A DNA stretch of 64,000 nucleotides, from positions 1-64,000 of the forward strand of contig JAPPJY010000009.1 in NCBI GenBank assembly GCA_028874335.1, given 5' to 3'. A model generated the notes under the pieces. That model was not told the origin of the DNA. It worked only from the letters and a program-made list of their open reading frames with translations, and ran no database searches. Position 1 is the first letter of the stretch. Every line of letters starts with the position of its first letter. The DNA is from Gemmatimonadota bacterium. Its GTDB lineage: Bacteria; Latescibacterota; UBA2968; GCA-2709665. Position numbers and translations under genes: made by a program. Of the stretch, positions 1 to 7,987 are shown piece after piece.

Positions 1-66
1 TGACCAACGCCGACCGGCGCTTTTGCAGCCGCGCGAAGACCGCTGGGAATTTTAAAACAGCTTCTT
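1..66 (-). repeat. Partial copy of MITE-like repeat family A (A-end)
   Basis: Read on the minus strand, this begins GAAGCTGTTTTAAAATTCCC and continues for about 60 bases almost identically to the left arm of the complete element at 24947-25134. Shared text includes AGCGGTCTTCGC and GCGCCGGTCGGCGTTGG. The copy is cut by the window edge, so its other end is not visible. It ends about 30 bases before the PhyH start codon, so it could influence that gene's expression. Confidence 0.75.
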
Positions 67-95
67 AACCCGATGTATGGAAGAAAGGCCGAAAA

Positions 96-866
96 ATGGA
101 GGTGCCCGAATACCTGGATCCCGATGCAGTTGCCGGTTTTCGCAGGAACGGATACGTCATGTCGGACAGCCTCTTCAGCGAAAACGAAGTCCGCATCCTG
201 ATCGACGCGGTTGAAACGGGGGCGCGGGTAGCAGAGAACACGCGCGCAACCGAAGACGCATTGGGAAGGGCGTCCAGGCTGTCGATCTGGCACGAACTGG
301 GAGACGACATCTGGACCGCGGTTTCCACGTGTCCCCGCATCGTCAACAATATCCGCATCCTGCTGGGTGAAGAGGTCGCCTTCTTCCACGGCAAGGTGAT
401 GTTCAAAGACGCCCATGAAGGGGGCGCGTGGGAGTGGCACCAGGACTACGGTTACTGGTACAGCCAGGGTTTCGTCTTTCCACGGATGATCAGCGCATTT
501 ATCGCCCTGGACGAATGCACGCGGGAAAACGGCTGCCTGCGGGTCCTTCGCGGATCCCATCGCCTCGGGCGGCTGGACCACGTCAGAATCGGAACCCAGA
601 CCGGCACGGATCCCGCAAGGATTACGGAGATCGAACCCCTGTTCGATTGCATCAACTGCGAGATGCCACCGGGTTCGGTCCTCTTCTTCGACTGCAACCT
701 TCTCCATTCCTCAACGTCCAACACCTCCAGCCGCCATCGGCGATCGTTCATCATCTGCTACAATGCGCTGGGCAATCCCCAACTCGGCGAGAGGAAAACC
801 GCCGACCAATACCCCTGTCCCGTTGGGCCCGACGACGCCATCTCCAGGTACGGATCCATATCCTGA
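96..866 (+). CDS. Phytanoyl-CoA dioxygenase (PhyH) family protein
   Basis: A 256-aa cytosolic Fe(II)/2-oxoglutarate-dependent oxygenase of the PhyH family. The facial triad is visible as His115 and Asp117 in WHQDYGYWY and His204 in NLLHSS, with arginines at 213-216 suited to binding 2-oxoglutarate. The length is normal for small bacterial PhyH proteins. The ATG at 96 has GAAAGG upstream. The gene is monocistronic and converges with the Gfo/Idh/MocA gene that ends at 889. Bacterial PhyH homologues hydroxylate very varied substrates, so the substrate here cannot be named. Confidence 0.9.
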   Translation: MEVPEYLDPDAVAGFRRNGYVMSDSLFSENEVRILIDAVETGARVAENTRATEDALGRASRLSIWHELGDDIWTAVSTCPRIVNNIRILLGEEVAFFHGKVMFKDAHEGGAWEWHQDYGYWYSQGFVFPRMISAFIALDECTRENGCLRVLRGSHRLGRLDHVRIGTQTGTDPARITEIEPLFDCINCEMPPGSVLFFDCNLLHSSTSNTSSRHRRSFIICYNALGNPQLGERKTADQYPCPVGPDDAISRYGSIS

Positions 867-888
867 CGACCTGAGTCAGGGCTCCTCA

Positions 889-1932
889 CTACCCGCTCAA
901 GACCTCGCGATCACGGTCCTGCCCCGTCAGCGGCAAATCAACCCATGAGCCGTTTCCGGCATGGGAGACGTGAAAACCCACAATCGCCTCCAGCGTCCGC
1001 GCGGCTTCCGATGCCGCGTACGGAAAGGCCGCTTCACCATCCAGCCAATCCACAATCTCACCCACCGCCCTGGCCATTGAAGATTCAGTGTCCGCAGGAT
1101 CCGTCCAGGCTTCCCCCCGCCCGTCCCTGAACTCGACGATCACGTCCCTGCCGTCAAGCACGGCGGAGCCCTCCGAACCATGGACGGAGATCCGTGGCGG
1201 AAGCGTCCCATAATCCGAGGCGTCTAACGTGCAGATCAATCCGCGCTCGAGACGCAGCAGGCCCCACCCGCCCGGATCCCGGAACTGGGCCCCGCGGCAA
1301 TCCGGCCTGCCGGAGAGGTCCAGTGTGCCCGACACGGCCTCGACCGCCCGCCCCGTCAACATTTGCATGGTATCGATGAAATGCGTACCCACGTTGCCCA
1401 GCCGGCCCGATCCCCATTGCATGGACGCGGACGTCAGTTCTCCCAGTGCGCCGCCGGTGATGAGGTCCCGCAGACGCCGGGCGTTGGACTGAAACCGCCG
1501 GTTGTGGTTCACAACGAGGAGCGTACCGGCGGCGTCGCACGCCCTCAGCATGCGCTCGGCGTCCGAGGCCCGGGTCGCGACCGGCTTTTCGCAATAGACG
1601 GCACGAACGCCCTGCTTTGCGCATGCGACCGTGACGTCGGCATGAAAGGGCGCATACGTCGCCACGCTTACGATATCGAGTGATTCCCCGGCGAGCATGT
1701 CGCGCCAATCGGCGTAGGTCGGCACGCCCGTTCGGTCCTCAAAACGCTCCCGGCGCCCCCTGTCCCGGCTGGATCCTGACGCCAAAACGACCCGGGAATG
1801 CCCGCGCAACGCATCGGCATGGGTCCCGTCCAGGTCGCTCACCACCTGTCCTATTGCGTCGCCCGACACCTGATCCGCGCCGCCGATGAAGCCGAGACCG
1901 ACAATCCCGGCGCGATAGGTTTTTCCTGCCAT
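889..1932 (-). CDS. Gfo/Idh/MocA family oxidoreductase
   Basis: A 347-aa NAD(P)-dependent sugar or cyclitol dehydrogenase family member. The N-terminal Rossmann fold starts with GIVGLGFIGGAD (residues 9-20). The family EKP motif is at 115-117, followed by the C-terminal alpha/beta substrate domain with MQWGSGRLGNVGTHFIDT. The start ATG is preceded by GAGGAAAA. It is the last gene of a minus-strand run with a DNA glycosylase, a ROK kinase and a sugar isomerase, which suggests carbohydrate oxidation. The exact sugar is unknown. A second family member lies at 51495-52535. Confidence 0.92.
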   Translation of the reverse strand: MAGKTYRAGIVGLGFIGGADQVSGDAIGQVVSDLDGTHADALRGHSRVVLASGSSRDRGRRERFEDRTGVPTYADWRDMLAGESLDIVSVATYAPFHADVTVACAKQGVRAVYCEKPVATRASDAERMLRACDAAGTLLVVNHNRRFQSNARRLRDLITGGALGELTSASMQWGSGRLGNVGTHFIDTMQMLTGRAVEAVSGTLDLSGRPDCRGAQFRDPGGWGLLRLERGLICTLDASDYGTLPPRISVHGSEGSAVLDGRDVIVEFRDGRGEAWTDPADTESSMARAVGEIVDWLDGEAAFPYAASEAARTLEAIVGFHVSHAGNGSWVDLPLTGQDRDREVLSG

Positions 1933-2045
1933 GGGTTTTCCTCGTCCGATTCAATACCGCGGAATCTGACTCTCCGTTCTCATCTCTCGTCCCGATCCGC
2001 GCAGCGAGATTCCTGTCGTCCGGTTGGTGTCCATTCGGGTTTTCG

Positions 2046-2669
2046 TTACCCGTCCAGCTCCACGGCCCGCCAGAAGTACCAGCTCGCCACGGACCGGTAC
2101 GGACGCCAGATTTCACCATGCTCCAGCAGCTCGGCCTGGTCGGGCAAGTCGCTCAACCCGTACGTGAACATGAAACCCTTCCTTACGCCCAGGTCCTTCA
2201 CCGGAAGCACGTCCCCCCTGCCCAGATCGAATATCAGCATCATCTGCACGGTCCACTCGCCAATCCCCCGGACGCGGGTAAACCGGCTGATGATCTCGTC
2301 GTCGGGCATTCCGTTCAGCCGCCGCCCCGATGGGACCGCGCCTTCGAGCGTCTTTTCGGCAAGGTCCTTCACCGCCGCCACCTTGGCCCGGGACATCCCG
2401 GCGCCGCGGAACGCCTCGGCCGGGACAGCCAGGACCTGTTCCGGCTCAGGATGCGTTTTATCGGGAAACAGATCCAGAACGCGGTCATAGATGGTCCCGG
2501 CCGCCTTGCCCGAAAGCTGCTGGAAGATGATCGAACGCATCAATGCACGAAACGGATGGTACGGCACCCGCGCTTCCAGGAGGCATGGTCCCGCCCGTTC
2601 CATCAGACGTCCCAGCGAGGCGTCCACCCTTGCCAGCGCCGCAACCGCTTCATCGGGATCGTATGTCAA
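2046..2669 (-). CDS. DNA-3-methyladenine glycosylase II-like (AlkA/HhH-GPD)
   Basis: A 207-aa base-excision glycosylase of the HhH-GPD superfamily, which removes alkylated bases such as 3-methyladenine. The helix-hairpin-helix reads RVRGIGEWTVQ (about 133-143) and the catalytic Asp is D159 in PVKDLGVRKG. The N-terminal AlkA subdomain is missing, as in the short archaeal/bacterial forms. The best start is a TTG at 2669; an ATG seven bases upstream on the same strand is out of frame and soon stops. The gene sits 36 bases behind the ROK gene, so it may simply be co-transcribed with sugar genes. Confidence 0.88.
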   Translation of the reverse strand: MTYDPDEAVAALARVDASLGRLMERAGPCLLEARVPYHPFRALMRSIIFQQLSGKAAGTIYDRVLDLFPDKTHPEPEQVLAVPAEAFRGAGMSRAKVAAVKDLAEKTLEGAVPSGRRLNGMPDDEIISRFTRVRGIGEWTVQMMLIFDLGRGDVLPVKDLGVRKGFMFTYGLSDLPDQAELLEHGEIWRPYRSVASWYFWRAVELDG

Positions 2670-2705
2670 TCCATTCTCGATGTCCGCCTCCGCGTCGCGG
2701 TTCTT

Positions 2706-3668
2706 TCAGTCCGCGGCCTGGCTTCCGGTATCCAATGTAGCGGCCAGAGCCACCGCGCCCAGCAGGCCCGAATTTCCTTTCAGCCGGGCGGGAAGGATCT
2801 TCATATGCGGCCGGTGTACGGGCATCAGAAACCGGTCCGCCTGTTCGCGAAGCGGCTCGAGGAGCACCCTGCCGGCTTTGGCCACGCTGCCGCCAATCAC
2901 AATGGCTTCGGGCGCGAGCGCATTCATTGCCGCCGCGACGCCCATGCCCAGATAGCGGCACGTCTCGTTCACCAGTTCCAGGGCCAGCCCATCGCCGGTC
3001 CGCGCGGCATCGAAGACCGCTTTGGCCGAGACCGGACCTCCCGCCCCCGTAAGCATCGCGGTACCCATCCGGGGCTGCTGGCGCACAGCCTCCTCCCCGC
3101 GTCGCCCGATTGCCGTGCCTGAAGCAAGCGCTTCGAGACATCCCCGGTTGCCGCAATCGCAGAGCGGACCATCAGGAAGCACCGGCACGTGTCCGAGCTC
3201 ACCCGCGTTGCCGTTGGCGCCGCGGTAAATCTCCCCGTCGATGATGATACCCGCACCGATGCCGGTGCCGATGTTGTAATAGACCATGTGGCGGCAGCCC
3301 CTGCCCGCGCCGAACGTCAATTCGCCCAACGCACCCGCGTTGGCATCGTTATCCACAACTGCCGGTATCCCGAGATCCCCCTGAATCGTCTCTGGAATCG
3401 CCACGCCGTCCCAACCCGCCACGTGCGTGGAGTTGACGATCCGCTGGGAAGCGAAATCCACCGGACCGCCGAAACTGATTCCGCACGCGGACACCGCTTC
3501 GGGGGACGACGCAAGCAGCCGGCGCCCAGCGTTCAGAACGCGCTCAATCATCCATTGTGCGCCGCCGGCTCGATCCGTGGAACCGGTCGTCCGTTGATGG
3601 ATACGACCGTCGGACGTACCCAGCGCGAGGCTGTAGTTGGTGCCGCCGATATCCACCGCAAGGATCAT
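2706..3668 (-). CDS. ROK family sugar kinase
   Basis: A 320-aa ROK protein, probably a cytosolic ATP-dependent glucokinase or N-acyl-hexosamine kinase. The phosphate-1 motif is DIGGTNYSLALG near the N terminus. A second nucleotide-binding stretch is YYNIGTGIGAGI, and the zinc-binding ROK signature CDCGNRGCLE is at 170-179. No N-terminal winged helix is present, so it is a kinase rather than a ROK repressor. It starts 10 bases after the isomerase gene ends, which suggests co-translation and a shared sugar pathway. Confidence 0.92.
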   Translation of the reverse strand: MILAVDIGGTNYSLALGTSDGRIHQRTTGSTDRAGGAQWMIERVLNAGRRLLASSPEAVSACGISFGGPVDFASQRIVNSTHVAGWDGVAIPETIQGDLGIPAVVDNDANAGALGELTFGAGRGCRHMVYYNIGTGIGAGIIIDGEIYRGANGNAGELGHVPVLPDGPLCDCGNRGCLEALASGTAIGRRGEEAVRQQPRMGTAMLTGAGGPVSAKAVFDAARTGDGLALELVNETCRYLGMGVAAAMNALAPEAIVIGGSVAKAGRVLLEPLREQADRFLMPVHRPHMKILPARLKGNSGLLGAVALAATLDTGSQAAD

Positions 3669-3678
3669 GGGCGATGCC

Positions 3679-4443
3679 TCAGTCCGCCAGCCCGCGGTCG
3701 CGAAGGTAGTCCAGCGACTGTTCGATGCGTCGCTCCACGTCGCGCCGCGTCAGCGATTCACCCTGGATGCCTTCCAGTTCGAGCGTGTAGGGCCCGTTGC
3801 GTCCGTGCCCGGCGAATATCTCGAATATGGAGGGAAAATCCACGATCCCCTCGCCGAGCGCGGGGAAATGCCAGGTCTGGAAGGCGCCGTTCGTATCCTT
3901 CAGATGTACGGCGGCCACCGCGTGGGACACCCGTCGAAACTGCTCGACCGAATCCACGCCCTCGTTGTAATAGTGGACGTTCGCCGTATCGAAATTAACG
4001 CCGATGTTGGGATGATTCACGCCCCTCATCGTCTCCAGCGCCACGTCGGCATTTGTAACCAGATCCGGGTGGGTTTCCATTGCTACGACAATCCCTCGCT
4101 CTGCCGCGGCGTCGCCGATGTCCTGCAGTCTGCCGTAGACGAAATCCCGGTCAATTCCTCCCGTCTTTACGCTTGTGAACACCAGGCCGACCTCCATCTC
4201 CGCCACGGTAGTCAGCGAGTGCGCGAACCTCTGGACCGCGTCGTCGGCGTGCATCTCGCAGCGAATGATGAGACTTGAGGCGCGCAGTCCGAAACCGTCC
4301 AGTTCACGCTGCACGGCATCCCTCTCCTCGGGCTCGGGACATGGAATCTCCACGTGGGTCAGTCCGATCCGGGCAAGATGCTCGTACGCGCCGTCCCGAT
4401 ACTGTCTGTAACTGTTCAGATTGCAGGCGATCAGATTTGACAT
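3679..4443 (-). CDS. Sugar phosphate isomerase/epimerase (AP-endonuclease-2-like TIM barrel)
   Basis: A 254-aa TIM-barrel protein of the xylose isomerase-like / IolE family. The metal-binding carboxylates and His appear in order: AMETHPD (Glu), GVNFDTANV (Asp), HLKDTNG (His) and LELEGIQ (Glu). I chose the ATG at 4443 because AGGAGG lies five bases upstream; an in-frame ATG nine codons earlier has no such site. It probably isomerises or epimerises a keto-sugar or inosose in the same pathway as the ROK kinase and the oxidoreductase downstream. Confidence 0.88.
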   Translation of the reverse strand: MSNLIACNLNSYRQYRDGAYEHLARIGLTHVEIPCPEPEERDAVQRELDGFGLRASSLIIRCEMHADDAVQRFAHSLTTVAEMEVGLVFTSVKTGGIDRDFVYGRLQDIGDAAAERGIVVAMETHPDLVTNADVALETMRGVNHPNIGVNFDTANVHYYNEGVDSVEQFRRVSHAVAAVHLKDTNGAFQTWHFPALGEGIVDFPSIFEIFAGHGRNGPYTLELEGIQGESLTRRDVERRIEQSLDYLRDRGLAD

Positions 4444-4451
4444 GGATCCTC

Positions 4452-5708
4452 CTATCCGTACCGAACCCAACGAACCATCTCCTTCAACGTGGCCCGTTTA
4501 CCCCGCATCAGAATCCCGATCCGGTAGATCCGCGCGGCCGCCCACATCACCCCGGCAATCGTGCCGATCAGAATCAGAATGGACGCCGCGATTTCGATCC
4601 ACGGCGGCGTGAGGACGTTCACCCTGACGATCATGATCATTGGCGCAAAAAACGGAATCAGCGACATCACCACGGATGGCATGGCGCCCGGCTGCCGGGT
4701 AATGAACGTCATTGCGAGCAGCGAGAGGATCATCGGCACGATCACGAGGATCTGCAGGTGCTGCGCATCCTGTTCGGTGTCGCAGATTGCGCCGATAATC
4801 GCGTAGAGTGTGGCATACAGAAAATATCCCAGGACAAAGTAGACGCCGAAATAGACCACCATACCCGTTTCGATCGCGAAGGGCAGGTTGGGTCCGAATG
4901 CCATCCTGCCATACGCCGTGGCCAGCAGACCCACGCCGATCCACACCGTAACCTGAACCAGACTGGCGGCGCCGATACCCAGAATCTTGCCCGCCATCAT
5001 CTGCAGCGGATCGACCGACGAGAGCATCACCTCAACCATGCGGGTGGACTTCTCTTCCAGGACGCCGCGCATCACCATGATGCCATAGATAATGGTTACC
5101 ATATAAAGCAGCATGGCAAATGCGAACGAAGTGAAATATTCCCGGGCAAACCCGCTCTTCTTTTCCTTACCCTTGACGATTTTAAGCGTCTGCAACTGCA
5201 CCCTACGTGTCCATTTTCTCACCGATTCCGGGTCCAGCCCGCGCTGCGCGAGTCTGTGGGCAACCACGATCTGACTCAAGACGCTCCGCAATCGCCCGAC
5301 CTGTTGGATATCGCTCACGTTTTTACCGTAGAATCCGGCCTCGCCCTTCTCGAAAATGTCGGAAGGCACGACGAGGTAGGCATCCAGTGTTCCGGCGTTG
5401 ATCTCGGAGGTGAGTTGCCGCCGCGTGGCTTCCAGGTCGGGACCGGGCCGAACTTCCTGGAGCAGATATTCCGGTCGTCCGTCCTCGAGTCGTTCGTCCA
5501 GGCGGGCTTCGAGCGGCTGGTACAGGATCCCGGTCTGGTCGACCACCGCAATACGCTTCTGTTTGCCCATGTCTACCCGCGCCAGAAGGACGGGGACGAG
5601 GATGCTGGCCACGACGAATACCGGGACCAGGAACAGGCCGATGAGGAAACTCTTCTTGCGGACGATCTCCACAAATTCCCTGCGGACGATCTTCAGTGTC
5701 TTATTCAT
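4452..5708 (-). CDS. ABC transporter permease, ABC-2/NatB type
   Basis: A 418-aa inner-membrane permease of the NatB-like ABC-2 family. One N-terminal membrane helix (SFLIGLFLVPVFVVASILV) is followed by a roughly 150-residue extracytoplasmic domain and then a C-terminal bundle of about five hydrophobic helices. The chosen ATG at 5708 overlaps the stop codon of the ATPase gene (ATGAATAA), so the two are translationally coupled. An in-frame ATG ten codons upstream is less likely. It probably exports Na+, a drug or a lipid-like compound; the substrate is not deducible. Confidence 0.88.
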   Translation of the reverse strand: MNKTLKIVRREFVEIVRKKSFLIGLFLVPVFVVASILVPVLLARVDMGKQKRIAVVDQTGILYQPLEARLDERLEDGRPEYLLQEVRPGPDLEATRRQLTSEINAGTLDAYLVVPSDIFEKGEAGFYGKNVSDIQQVGRLRSVLSQIVVAHRLAQRGLDPESVRKWTRRVQLQTLKIVKGKEKKSGFAREYFTSFAFAMLLYMVTIIYGIMVMRGVLEEKSTRMVEVMLSSVDPLQMMAGKILGIGAASLVQVTVWIGVGLLATAYGRMAFGPNLPFAIETGMVVYFGVYFVLGYFLYATLYAIIGAICDTEQDAQHLQILVIVPMILSLLAMTFITRQPGAMPSVVMSLIPFFAPMIMIVRVNVLTPPWIEIAASILILIGTIAGVMWAAARIYRIGILMRGKRATLKEMVRWVRYG

Positions 5709-6618
5709 TCCGGTCGTCTCCGGAATCTTCGCCGCCAACCGCCATTAAAAAGATATCCCTGAGAGACGGCTCCGAGACTTCGAACCGGTGGACCTGGGCG
5801 GCGGAAAGCGCCTGTCTCAGCAGTTCGCCCGGGTCCGCGCCCGTCTGGAGTTCGACTTCCACGTGATTCCCCTGGTTTTCCGCATGCCGAACCAGGTTCG
5901 TATCCTTGAGAAAATCGTCGCTGCCGTTAAAAGCAATTCGCAGCCGGTTCCTGGTATATTTGGACTTCAATTCCGTTACCGTGCCTTCAAGAACCTTTCG
6001 ACCGCGGTTGATCAGACAGATCCGGTCGCAAAGCGCTTCCGCGTCCTCCATCTGGTGCGTGGAAAAGATCAGAATCTTGCCCTCGGACGTCAGGGTCTGC
6101 ATGATCTCCTTCAGGACGGCCACGTTGATCGGATCCAGCCCGCTGAACGGCTCGTCGAGGATCAGGAGATCCGGGTCATGAATGATGGTCGCGATGAATT
6201 GCAGCTTCTGCTGCATCCCCTTGGAAAGCTGGTCCACGCGGCGGTTCGACCATTCCGACAGGCCCATCCGTTCCAGCCACTCTCCCGCGCGGCCTGCCGC
6301 TTCCGAGCGGGAGAGCGACTTGATCTCCCCAAGAAAGACCAGCAGGTCCATAACCCGCATTTTGGGATACAGCCCTCGTTCTTCGGGCAGGTAGCCAATA
6401 CAGTCCCTCGACAGACCCGTTCCGCCGTTGCCGTAATCGATGGTGCCCGAATCCGGCCCGTATATTCCAAGGATGGTACGAATCGTCGTGGTCTTGCCCG
6501 CGCCGTTGGGACCCAGGAGACCGAAGACTTCACCGGCGCCGATGTCCAGGTCCAACCCGTCCACCGCCGTGACGCCATCGAATGTCTTCGTGACCTGCTG
6601 GAGCAGAATCCTGCGCAT
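5701..6618 (-). CDS. ABC transporter ATP-binding protein
   Basis: A 305-aa cytoplasmic ATPase partner of the downstream permease. Visible motifs are Walker A (GLLGPNGAGKTT), Walker B with D-loop (LLILDEPFSGLDP), an atypical signature LSKGMQQKL, and the H-loop STHQME. A C-terminal regulatory domain follows, as in NatA/CcmA-type exporters. The ATG at 6618 has GGAGAAG upstream and was preferred over an in-frame codon at 6666. It leads a minus-strand run that could extend through the isomerase and ROK genes. Confidence 0.93.
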   Translation of the reverse strand: MRRILLQQVTKTFDGVTAVDGLDLDIGAGEVFGLLGPNGAGKTTTIRTILGIYGPDSGTIDYGNGGTGLSRDCIGYLPEERGLYPKMRVMDLLVFLGEIKSLSRSEAAGRAGEWLERMGLSEWSNRRVDQLSKGMQQKLQFIATIIHDPDLLILDEPFSGLDPINVAVLKEIMQTLTSEGKILIFSTHQMEDAEALCDRICLINRGRKVLEGTVTELKSKYTRNRLRIAFNGSDDFLKDTNLVRHAENQGNHVEVELQTGADPGELLRQALSAAQVHRFEVSEPSLRDIFLMAVGGEDSGDDRNE

Positions 6619-6666
6619 AGGCTTCTCCGCTATTGATCCGAGGGGTAACGTGAAGGAAATTGTCAA

Positions 6667-7035
6667 GCTTCAGGGGGCTGAACCTCCACGTTGAACTGGG
6701 ATAAAATACGTGCAGCGGGAAGGGCGCGCAACAGGACTTTCCCGGCCGTTTAATAACACCCTGAACCCGTCCCGAAGTGACTACCTCGGAAGCCGGGCCT
6801 ATGACGAAAAATAAAAAAGACGCCGGCCGTACCAGGTACGATCGACGTCTTTCGGGAGGGATGTAGCATGGTTGTAACGCTTAGACGCGCACGGGGCAGG
6901 GAGGTTTCAATTTTCCGCAGACTTCAGTTAATCAGTGTATTTGGGATAACCACTTGAACGGGTCGCTGCGAGAAACAGACAACAGGCGCGGGGCGTCCTC
7001 CTGCGACCTGCGGCAAGGGTGCCGTGTTTTTGGGA
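6667..7035. other. Gene-poor intergenic stretch
   Basis: No convincing protein gene is visible. The stretch contains the minus-strand terminator at 6806-6853 and, near 7012-7028, a short plus-strand hairpin (CGGCA/TGCCG, then TGTTTTT). The roughly 180 bases between them show no tmRNA, SRP or RNase P core that I can recognise. It separates the ABC exporter from the toxin-antitoxin pair. Confidence 0.5.
6806..6853 (-). terminator. Intrinsic terminator reading on the minus strand
   Basis: On the minus strand, AAAGACG pairs with CGTCTTT, and an inner CGTAC/GTACG helix closes a three-base loop. The hairpin is followed by TTTTTTATTTTT. The plus-strand reading lacks a T-tract, so it works for minus transcription. 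No gene is visible in front of it, and it lies about 190 bases before the ABC ATPase start, so it could end a small RNA or act as a leader attenuator. Confidence 0.7.
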
Positions 7036-7064
7036 TTGACATTGTGTGAATTACAGTTTACAAT
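7036..7064 (+). promoter_or_regulatory. Sigma-70-type promoter of the toxin-antitoxin pair
   Basis: TTGACA (7036-7041) and TACAAT (7059-7064) are separated by exactly 17 bases. The expected transcription start is about 7071, which is the GTG start codon of the toxin gene, so the message appears leaderless. Confidence 0.75.
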
Positions 7065-7070
7065 TGGTTT

Positions 7071-7397
7071 GTGGAGATCAAGATTTATCAGAGTCCCTAC
7101 GGCGTAGAGCCGTTTGTAGAATGGCTATCTTCCATAAGGGACAAAGTGACGGCTGCCAGAATTCGAAGTCGACTGAGACGGGTGGAAGAGAACGGGAATT
7201 TGGGTGATTATCGCTCAGTGGGAGATGGTGTTTTTGAATTTCGGCTCCAGTTTGGCGCAGGATACCGTGTTTATTTCGGCAGCATAGCAGACGACGCGAT
7301 TCTGCTATTGCGGGGAGGAGAGAAAAGTTCACAAAGTCGAGATATTGAAAAAGCAAAGGCAGACTGGAAGCAGCATAATTCGAGGGAATACGAATGA
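7071..7397 (+). CDS. HigB/RelE-superfamily toxin (HI1419 type)
   Basis: A 108-aa protein resembling the HI1419-type addiction-module killer family. Such RelE/HigB-fold toxins cleave mRNA or otherwise block translation. Family features are PFVEWLSSIRDKVTAARIRSRLRR, a GDYRSVGDGVFEFRLQFGAGYRVYF core and a C-terminal LLLRGGEKSSQSRDIEKA. The start is a GTG with no ribosome-binding site, located at the predicted transcription start. It overlaps the antitoxin gene by four bases (ATGA). Toxin-first order is usual for this family. Confidence 0.88.
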   Translation: MEIKIYQSPYGVEPFVEWLSSIRDKVTAARIRSRLRRVEENGNLGDYRSVGDGVFEFRLQFGAGYRVYFGSIADDAILLLRGGEKSSQSRDIEKAKADWKQHNSREYE

Positions 7398-7702
7398 GTG
7401 TCTACAGAAACTTCAGGGACTATCATATTGAGCAGCTACGCGACCCGGAGGACGCGAAGATATATCTTGCCGCTGCACTCGATGATTATGAAAAAAATGG
7501 GGACATCGAAGGGTTCTTGCTGGCAGTCAGAGACGTTGCGGAGGCGCAGGGCGGAATGTCCAGGTTGGCCGAGCGGGTCAGCCTGACTCGTGAGGGACTT
7601 TACAGAGCCCTTTCCAGAAATGGAAATCCGCAACTCAACACGATGGGCGAAATCCTGCATGGATTGGGATTCAGGTTTTCGATAGAAGCAAGGGAAAACT
7701 GA
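7394..7702 (+). CDS. HigA-like antitoxin (HI1420 type)
   Basis: A 102-aa antidote with a C-terminal helix-turn-helix (GGMSRLAERVSLTREGLYRALSRNGNPQL) of the HI1420 / Xre-like antitoxin family. It should bind the toxin encoded immediately upstream and repress the shared promoter. It is translated by coupling to the toxin (ATGA overlap). The hairpin at 7843-7871, about 140 bases downstream, is a likely terminator. Confidence 0.88.
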   Translation: MSVYRNFRDYHIEQLRDPEDAKIYLAAALDDYEKNGDIEGFLLAVRDVAEAQGGMSRLAERVSLTREGLYRALSRNGNPQLNTMGEILHGLGFRFSIEAREN

Positions 7703-7787
7703 ATGTATTGCCAGGCAAGGGCGAATCAGCGAGAGCGACTCCAAATCCTGCTATACGTCAATCTGGGTGACAGCGATGCCCGCGGCG

Positions 7788-7875
7788 CTTGACTGACATG
7801 GGTTTCACGTGAGAATCGGCTTCCATCACCGCAATGAAAAAAGTCACCCGCTTTCGCAGGTGCCTTTTTTTATTG
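7788..7875. repeat. Left copy of an 88-bp direct repeat flanking the DUF4143 ATPase
   Basis: This begins CTTGACTGACATGGGTTTC and runs through GTGAGAATCGGCTTCC to a hairpin with a T-tract. It matches 9175-9263 in the same orientation with only scattered differences. The right copy is the 3' flank of tRNA-Leu, so this left copy looks like a duplicated tRNA flank without a tRNA gene. Confidence 0.8.
7843..7871 (+). terminator. Probable terminator after the antitoxin gene
   Basis: CACC and GGTG arms with an inner GC/GC pair around a TTTC loop are followed by CCTTTTTTT. The left arm has one mismatch (GTCACC against GGTGCC) that the right repeat copy lacks. Confidence 0.6.
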
Positions 7876-7918
7876 TGGAGTCCATGCCCGGAGATACCGC
7901 AACAGGGCGGATCCGATC

Positions 7919-7978
7919 TTGGAGTATTTGCGAAAAATGTATATATTGTCGTCAAATTGCTGCGAAAAATGACGACAA
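7919..7978 (+). promoter_or_regulatory. Promoter and operator of the DUF4143 ATPase gene
   Basis: A possible -35 TTGGAG (7919-7924) and -10 TATATT (7943-7948) are 18 bases apart. A perfect inverted repeat, TTGTCGTCA (7946-7954) and TGACGACAA (7970-7978), begins inside the -10 box and ends ten bases before the start codon. TGCGAAAAATG also occurs twice (7929-7939 and 7961-7971). This arrangement fits a repressor site. Confidence 0.55.
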
Positions 7979-7987
7979 CATAGCCAA

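Noticed and set aside
2118-3122. A long open frame of 334 codons on the plus strand
   Set aside because: It runs antisense through the glycosylase and ROK genes, whose motifs are intact; its own translation is Arg/His-rich and has no family features.
4275-5762. A 495-codon plus-strand open frame
   Set aside because: It is antisense to the isomerase and ABC permease genes and consists of low-complexity His/Arg/Asp-rich text typical of shadow frames in GC-rich DNA.
6854-7035. A possible tmRNA, SRP RNA, 6S RNA or RNase P gene
   Set aside because: None of the conserved cores of these RNAs is recognisable, so only an orphan terminator is reported.
7868-7900. A possible degenerate tRNA next to the left 88-bp repeat
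   Set aside because: The sequence after the repeat does not fold into acceptor, anticodon and T arms; only a short GGAGTCC-like resemblance remains.
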